34,846 bases of DNA from Chara braunii. Taxonomy: Eukaryota; Streptophyta; Charophyceae; Charales; Characeae. Position 1 is the stretch's first letter. Every line of letters begins with the position of its first letter. The stretch is from NCBI GenBank assembly GCA_003427395.1, contig BFEA01000620.1, positions 16,469-51,314 on the forward strand, written 5' to 3'. Below the pieces are notes generated by a model. The model was not told where the DNA came from, did not search any database, and worked only from the letters and a program-made list of their open reading frames with translations. Made by a program: the position numbers and the translations under genes. Shown piece by piece: positions 29,245 to 34,846 of the stretch.

Positions 29245-31024
29245 CCTCTCTCAGCTCCAGGTCTAGCCTATCATATACAACTCTCCTAGCACCGTGACAT
29301 TTTCTCGGAGGGAGAGCGCCACACATATCCCTGACTCGCCCCTGTCCGTCGAATTGCACGATTCGCCTCCTGAGGTCATCCTGGAAAGCGGGGCAAGCAA
29401 GCCTGTCGTGCACTCCTCTGTCACACTCTGAGCATATGTCATCGGTGTTGCTGTCTTCTACCTTCGCCTTCTTAGGCTTGGGTAGGACATGAGGTCGTGC
29501 CCTCTCGAGTCGGACCGTCACATCCTGTACGACCCTATCTACCGTGTCAGGGCTCAACATCCTCGAGGCCCTTTTAGTCATCGCCTCCTCGTCACATCTC
29601 TCAGACCCTGACGAAAGGAGGTGCATGATATCGTCCATCGGCCCCAAAGCTGGAGTTGGTGTAAATGGTAGAGTCGTGGGTAGTACCGCAACTGATCCCC
29701 TGTCCTGTTGTGGTATGACATTTCAAGACTCTGTAACCCTCTCTCGCTCGTCGTGTCTACCACCCATCTCTCGCCATGCATCTTCTTGTACTGCCAACTC
29801 TGAACGAGGGACCCGGTCTCAACCACGTGCCTCTGCCTCTCTCCTCCTCTCGATCTCGTCTGGCTCAAGCATGAGTTTGTCAACGATTGCAGCCTCCTCA
29901 CATGTCAACCCCATTGCCCCGAGTGGCTCCTCCATCTCCGAGTCTCGGTGAGGGGTATCGAATCTCACTCCATCTGGCTCTACCTCATAAGAGACGTGTG
30001 CCTGTCCAACAGGAATTTGTTGCTCCTCATTCCTCCTCTCGTCGACCAGATCCGTTGTGACCTGACGCCTCTGACCCTCCTCTAGAGCAAAAATCCTCTG
30101 CTCGAGTCTCAGGGTGGACTGTCTCGCCTACTCTTCGCTCGCGACGAGGTTATGTACCATGTCCCTCAGTCCTTTGTTCTCTTGCTCCAAAACACCTATC
30201 CTTTGTACCGCATCATGGAGAACCTCCCCTCTCGCAACCTCGATCTGCGTGACTTTCCTGACATGCTTCATCACGCCTGCCAACTCTCGCACTGACGCCT
30301 CAGATAGCAGCCTCGCCTGGAGCCCCTCCTCTGACTGCGTACGCTCGCCCTCAAGCATGGGCTCCTCTCCTGTCCATCTCCTCATCCTAACCTCCTCCTG
30401 CCATCCGGTTGTGACCACATCCTCATAGAAGAGCCTCTGTGTCTGCTTCTTTGTCTCTCGCCGTAACCTGACAAGAGTCGACACCTCGCTCTCCAACTGA
30501 GATGATCGCACAGTCTCAAGGACAACCTTGCGCTTGTGCCTATCTCTGTCCGTCGTGTCAGCAGGTGGCTCATACTCCCTGAGTACCCTCTGAACTTGGG
30601 CCCTCATGTCACTCGCCTCTCTCTCCTGAATCCTGAGGACCGCCTCTAGAGTCTAGGCCTCCCTTCCCTCAGCAACCATACGGAGGTCACTCACCACCTC
30701 TCTCAGTGCATCATGCTCCATTTGCCTGTCGCAACTCAGCTCAAAGGATCGGATGGCAATTCTCCTCGTGTAATCTCTAACCTGCTCTGTGGTATGCCGA
30801 GCCGCAGCGAGACCGCTACCAATATAGGTCCTCTGCATGGTCATGTCGTCATATAGTACCCTGAGTCCACCAGTGGTCTGATCCTCAAGCAAGGGAGGTT
30901 TCGCTGCCTGGCCTAGTCGCTCAAAAGTTAGCCAGTCCGGAAAATGTAATGATGGCATCTGTCCCATCTCCTCGGCTAGCTACTCATCCATCCCGACAGG
31001 CTCGTGATCTATCGGCCCCCGAGA
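29237..31024 (-). pseudogene. Gag-like retroelement protein with coiled coil and CCHC zinc knuckle
   Basis: One minus-strand frame of nearly 600 codons is readable from about 31024 to the stop at 29237, interrupted by TAG (30980-30982), TAG (30653-30655), TAG (30128-30130), TGA (29819-29821) and TGA (29723-29725). The central part is Glu/Arg/Leu-rich and heptad-like (for example RIGVLEQENKGLRDMVHNL), a coiled coil suited to capsid-type assembly. Near the C-terminus CSECDRGVHDRLAC is a perfect C-x2-C-x4-H-x4-C zinc knuckle (about 29397-29440), the nucleic-acid-binding signature of retroelement nucleocapsids. No protease, RT or integrase follows within the window, so this is a gag-only or truncated element. 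It could also be a host CCHC protein derived from gag. The open ATG could be 30991 or 30967. Confidence 0.72.
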
Positions 31025-31027
31025 CTA

Positions 31028-32565
31028 TAGGTAGAAAGTTTTTTTCCCTGGCCTAATGTCGCAACGAGGGAAGCCAATATAGAGAAGAGCACCGGGGCGC
31101 AACGGGGAGAGTCTTGGGCATTCAGCGCGCACGGGGTACGCCACGCTTGTTCACTTGGACTAAAGAGTTAGTCGATTCGTATGCGCAATGGGAGGGAAGG
31201 CTCCCGGGGGAGCGTGCTAGGCGTCTAGCGCACCAGCTCAGCCTGAGGCGGTGACTGCCCAAGAGAGGAAAGACAAAGGGCGTGCCTGGCGTACTCAGTC
31301 GGCAAGCCTTTCGATCAGGGCGGGGAGGAATGACCGCTTGAGAAGTGCGACAAGGTGTCCGCTGCTGACGGAAAGGGGAGATGGCAGGCATGCCTCTGAA
31401 AAATGAGACAGACTAGGGAGGACTGAGTAGCGTGTCGGGCATCCATAACTCGCTCACTTAAAAAGGGCAGGTTGGCGAGAGCTAGGGAGATGGCATGACT
31501 GACGCCGCAGCATGCGCAGCATGCGTACGTGAGTCAACGTTCGGGGGCAAACTCTCTGCGAAGGAGGGAAAGGGGCCAGGTATATGCTGTGAACAACCGG
31601 ATCGACTGTAGCAGGGAGACCAGCTCACCACGGAATGGTTCTTACCGAGCGGGTTACCTGTCCACAATGCGTCTTCTCTCCAGTAAATAGGCGCACATTC
31701 GCTTTGTATCTGACCGACTGATAATTATATCAAACCTGGATTTGATTTAACAGTGGACTGGGCGATCCTCTACTGCTGGGGTAGACAGCGAGCCAGGAAC
31801 TTGTGTGTGTGTTACTACAGACGAATTCGAACTAGTATCAATTCATGCTATTCTTTACTGAAATCCAAGTTGATCACAGCCAGGTCAGGAACAAGCGGCA
31901 GTAAGGAAGTAAGTTGGCTGCGTTTGTACACTCTCGAGCAAGGGGGGGGGGGGTGCGCTTGTTTAACGTCACTTCCTGGATGAGAGACCTTCGACTCACA
32001 TCCTTGTCGATTGGCCGTGAACTTCCGGCGAAGAACCATTATTTATTTAATAATTTACTGGGCATCCAAAACATCAGAAAATCCGTACTAGAAGGAAGTA
32101 GTCAACAAATAGGCGAGTAACTTCAAGTTATCTGTGTATTTCTAAGGGACGAGTGGAAAACAACATCTCTCGGATTTGTTCCTCACGAGTGAGTAAAATG
32201 ATGAATCGATATGTTAATTAATATAATTATTGATTACCAAATCCTCGAACTCTACCCACAGGTGTTGAGATGTGAGCTTTACCCGAGTACGCCATGAACA
32301 AAAAGGGGGAGTGTGAGTACGAACGAGCGAGAGAGAGAGAGTGTGTGTGTGTGAACGTGTGTGTGAGTCTACATGTGGAGGACTGAGTAGGAAGACAATA
32401 GAGGTGAACAAGGAAGGGAGTTCGCCTCGCTAATCAACCGAACTGGCTACTGTTGCGGCTAGTGAGCCTCGGACGACTCTGCCGCATGAGGCAAGAGTCA
32501 AAACCGTTGTTAATGCCGAGGGACGCCAAATCGGAATTGAACAGCACCTAGGCGTCTGCGGTGCC

Positions 32566-32568
<3 letters not shown>
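31028..32568. other. Non-coding stretch upstream of the gag-like gene
   Basis: I find no open frame with a motif. It would hold the leader and any LTR of the gag-bearing element, but I could not find a matching second LTR in the window. A run of 11 G lies near 31941 and a GA/GT simple repeat at 32330-32352. Confidence 0.4.

Positions 32569-32599
<31 letters not shown>
32569..32599. repeat. Poly-T tract
   Basis: About 30 consecutive T. On the minus strand this is a poly(A), which could be a retroposed tail. Confidence 0.95.
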
Positions 32600-32601
<2 letters not shown>

Positions 32602-32797
32602 GAAACGCAATTGTTGTTGTCTTGAATTGGAATGAATGCAAGGGAAAGGGTCATAAAGAGTTAAGGTAGGAAGGAGTGTTGGGTGTGGTCAGCTAGCACA
32701 TTGCAGCTAAACTGTTTACCTGGCGCGCACAGCCGCTAAAGCTCCCCTTTGTTTGTTTATGTAAGTTGTGACTGGTCGTCTTTCCATTTGAAATATC

Positions 32798-33100
32798 TAA
32801 GCGGGAGGATTTGCTTGAATCATCAAGCAGTCTGAGCGTGATGAGCTGCTGCTCCCCTAAAAGATATTAACGTTGGCAATTTTCGTCGCTGAGTGGGATG
32901 ATCCGCTCGATCTACAAAAGTTATGTTAACGGGTTGAATTGCTTGATCTATAAAAGTTATCTGAATAGAATGCTCCGCTCGACTCGCCAAGCAATTTAAG
33001 CGGTAAAAAAATCTGCGAGATCCACAGTGATGTGAAAGCTAATCTTCGTTCAGTTCCGAGCAGGATGATCCGTTCAACCCATCAAACGGGTTCGAGAGGT
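32798..33100. repeat. Degenerate ~36-bp repeats with short hairpins
   Basis: Units resemble GGATGATCCGCTCGATC..CAAAAGTTAT.TTAA. Hairpins: TGCTTGA/TCAAGCA with loop ATCA (32812-32829), GAGTGGG/TCCGCTC with loop ATGA and two G.T pairs (32891-32908), AACCC/GGGTT near 33077-33093. Confidence 0.5.
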
Positions 33101-33930
33101 GTTATCCGATAGTGGGACTAGGTTGTGTGTATGGTCATCTGCAAAACAAAGTGAACGCTGGTTTGTCACAAAAGTGATGGTCACAGGCATGTAAGTAATG
33201 CAATTCATGCAACAGACATTCTATTTTTTTTTTATTTTAAGTAATTCGGTTAAAATAAATATATATATATATATTCCGATCCTATCATTTTTGCACGACC
33301 CGCCCCTGAATCAAAGTTCGTCCTTGCATCAAGGCAACCATTTTGGTACCTTTTTTGCAAAAATCTAACGGCTAGAAATCGAGATAAACAAATTTCTTTA
33401 TTTTTTTTTATATTATTTAAAAAATTCATTTTGCTTTTTGATTTAATCAAGGGAAATTGAAGCGGAATTTGGGGACGCCCGCATCAGGCAAAGTTGTCAC
33501 GTTTATTTTTTCCGACATTTTTAGACGCTGGTCGGGAAAAACGAACTTCGTTTGTATAAACGACGACCCCCATCAGAAACAACGTAAAAGGAATATAAGG
33601 GGAAATTGTAATTTTCTTTGTAATTTTAATTAAAATAAAAAAGCAAAAATAAAAAAATGAAATCCAATAACTTTTCACTTTGAAGCAGGAGGAGTCCAAC
33701 TAATTTTTTTTACGGTAATCCAAAGATTTATAGTGCGCGTGCGGTTGCACAAAAAACCCTTAATCCTAATTGGGGGAAACCCTAAATAAGAGTAAATAAA
33801 TAAGACTAAATTAGAAATTAAGAATTTACTTTAATCCTTTCATCCTACGGGGGACAACAATCGAGGGGATTTGAGTTTCTTGAACCTTCTTCCGGGTGGG
33901 GTATATGCGCGGAAAATAAGGGAGTTAATT
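33101..33930. other. AT-rich non-coding stretch
   Basis: A TA run lies at 33259-33274, with A- and T-rich tracts. No gene is supported. Confidence 0.5.
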
Positions 33931-33934
33931 TGAA

Positions 33935-34234
33935 TTTTTGCTAATAAAATAAATAAAAATTAAAATAAATATCTAACAACTAATTAAAATTCGGTAGTTT
34001 TTGTTCTCCATCTATTTTGTTTCGTTTCCCCTTCGGTGGTGATTCAAGGGACGTCGTCCCGAACCCCATCCCACGGGGGGGAGACGAAGTGCTGCCGAAA
34101 TTTTTAATAACTTCTCGTTTAAATTGTGTTCTTGTTAATAATAAAAATTAAAATAAACATCTAAAAATTTATGAAAAATCACTCGTCCCGAACCCCATCC
34201 CAACAGGAGGAGGAGAAGTGCTGCAGAAATTTGT
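33935..34234. repeat. Short tandem duplication
   Basis: 33940-34110 and 34130-34234 share AATAAAAATTAAAATAAA, then CGTCCCGAACCCCATCCCA, then GAAGTGCTGC.GAAATTT. Confidence 0.75.
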
Positions 34235-34438
34235 GGTCTGTCCTTTTTTTTTTTTCTGTTTTCGGTCGGTTTTCTTTTTTTTTTCCGTGTTCTTCTCTTT
34301 CATTTTTTCGTTTCTCTTTTATTTTTTTGTCTTTTTTTTTATTTATTTTCATCTGTGTTTTTGGCGGTTTCGCGTGGGCGACGACAAAACCAAAGCGGGC
34401 GGGAAAACGAAAAGAAATTTGGAGGACCCGCCCACAGG

Positions 34439-34442
<4 letters not shown>

Positions 34443-34479
<37 letters not shown>
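34443..34479. repeat. CA microsatellite
   Basis: About 16 CA units, preceded by a shorter CATACA run. Confidence 0.95.
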
Positions 34480-34480
<1 letters not shown>

Positions 34481-34698
34481 CGAGCGCGCACCCGTCCGCT
34501 AGCCCACCCACCGACCCACCCACACACCGACCTGCCCCCCCCCTAGTTTTACGAGGGGGGTAATCGGTAATAGAAAACAATTTATTACCTCTACTTTAAA
34601 ATCGGACATGAAATTTTATTTTGACTTTGTTTTGAGTCATTGCGGCTAATGCTCCTAATATCATGGTAGCAATACTGCAAAAAAAGAACATACACACA

Positions 34699-34725
34699 CA
34701 CACTAATATATATATATATATATAT
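34699..34725. repeat. CA and TA microsatellites
   Basis: A short ACACAC run is followed by about ten TA units. Confidence 0.85.
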
Positions 34726-34846
34726 CGTCACAAACAGAACTGCCCGGTAAAACCGTAGGCAGAGAGAGAGAAGAGGACAACAAACGAGGGGTTGTGACAA
34801 ACTGTTTCGTCGGAGTTTCACCGACTCATCAGGAGGCTGAACCCTC

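Noticed and set aside
34171-34580. Open frames on both strands around the CA microsatellite
   Set aside because: Homopolymer and CA-repeat artefacts with no motif.
1-34846. Altered genetic code (TGA as sense) suggested by repeated in-frame TGAs
   Set aside because: TAA and TAG also interrupt the same frames, and most TGAs are not shared between copies, so ordinary decay suffices.

Overview
This is a repeat-dense stretch of a eukaryotic nuclear genome. There are no operons, ribosome-binding sites, rRNA or tRNA genes that I can see. Long GA/CT, GATA, TA and CA microsatellites, homopolymers, decayed retroelements and a probable intron all point to a eukaryote. The permuted Penelope-like element (N-terminal GIY-YIG, then reverse transcriptase) belongs to a type reported from green algae, spike mosses and slime molds (the Chlamys group) and from invertebrates (Naiad). 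My best guess is a large green-lineage genome such as a charophyte alga. That is inference, not proof.

Layout. (1) 1-3.9 kb: microsatellites, three small foldback elements sharing the same arms, and a plus-strand locus (519-2477) for an unrecognised, highly charged, probably nuclear protein, now interrupted by stops and frameshifts. (2) 4.0-12.8 kb, minus strand: two head-to-tail copies of one Penelope-like retroelement plus an inverted end fragment. The downstream copy (4045-7934) keeps the GIY-YIG endonuclease and the whole reverse transcriptase but loses its 3' part. The upstream copy (7935-12647) is cut inside the reverse transcriptase but keeps the 3' part. Read together they show the order GIY-YIG, RT with thumb, Ser/Thr/Pro linker with 60-bp repeats, a papain-fold cysteine protease resembling Josephin, a second low-complexity linker, and two Cys/His-rich RING-like modules. 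The last three are not part of the usual description of these elements and are the most interesting protein-level observation here. (3) 12.8-27 kb: several degenerate, partly duplicated copies of one large repeat with no convincing coding sequence. It contains at least five separate arrays of short stem-loops whose arms change together from unit to unit, which is the most interesting nucleic-acid-level observation. (4) 27-29 kb: AT-rich and simple-sequence DNA. (5) 29.0-31.0 kb, minus strand: a broken gag-like gene with coiled coil and a CCHC zinc knuckle, with no pol nearby. (6) 31-34.8 kb: non-coding DNA with a poly-T tract, a CA microsatellite, a degenerate ~36-bp hairpin repeat and a short duplication.

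Working together: no intact autonomous element is visible. Every recognisable retroelement gene carries stops or frameshifts, so the window looks like a graveyard of nested insertions beside one decayed or mis-assembled host-type gene.
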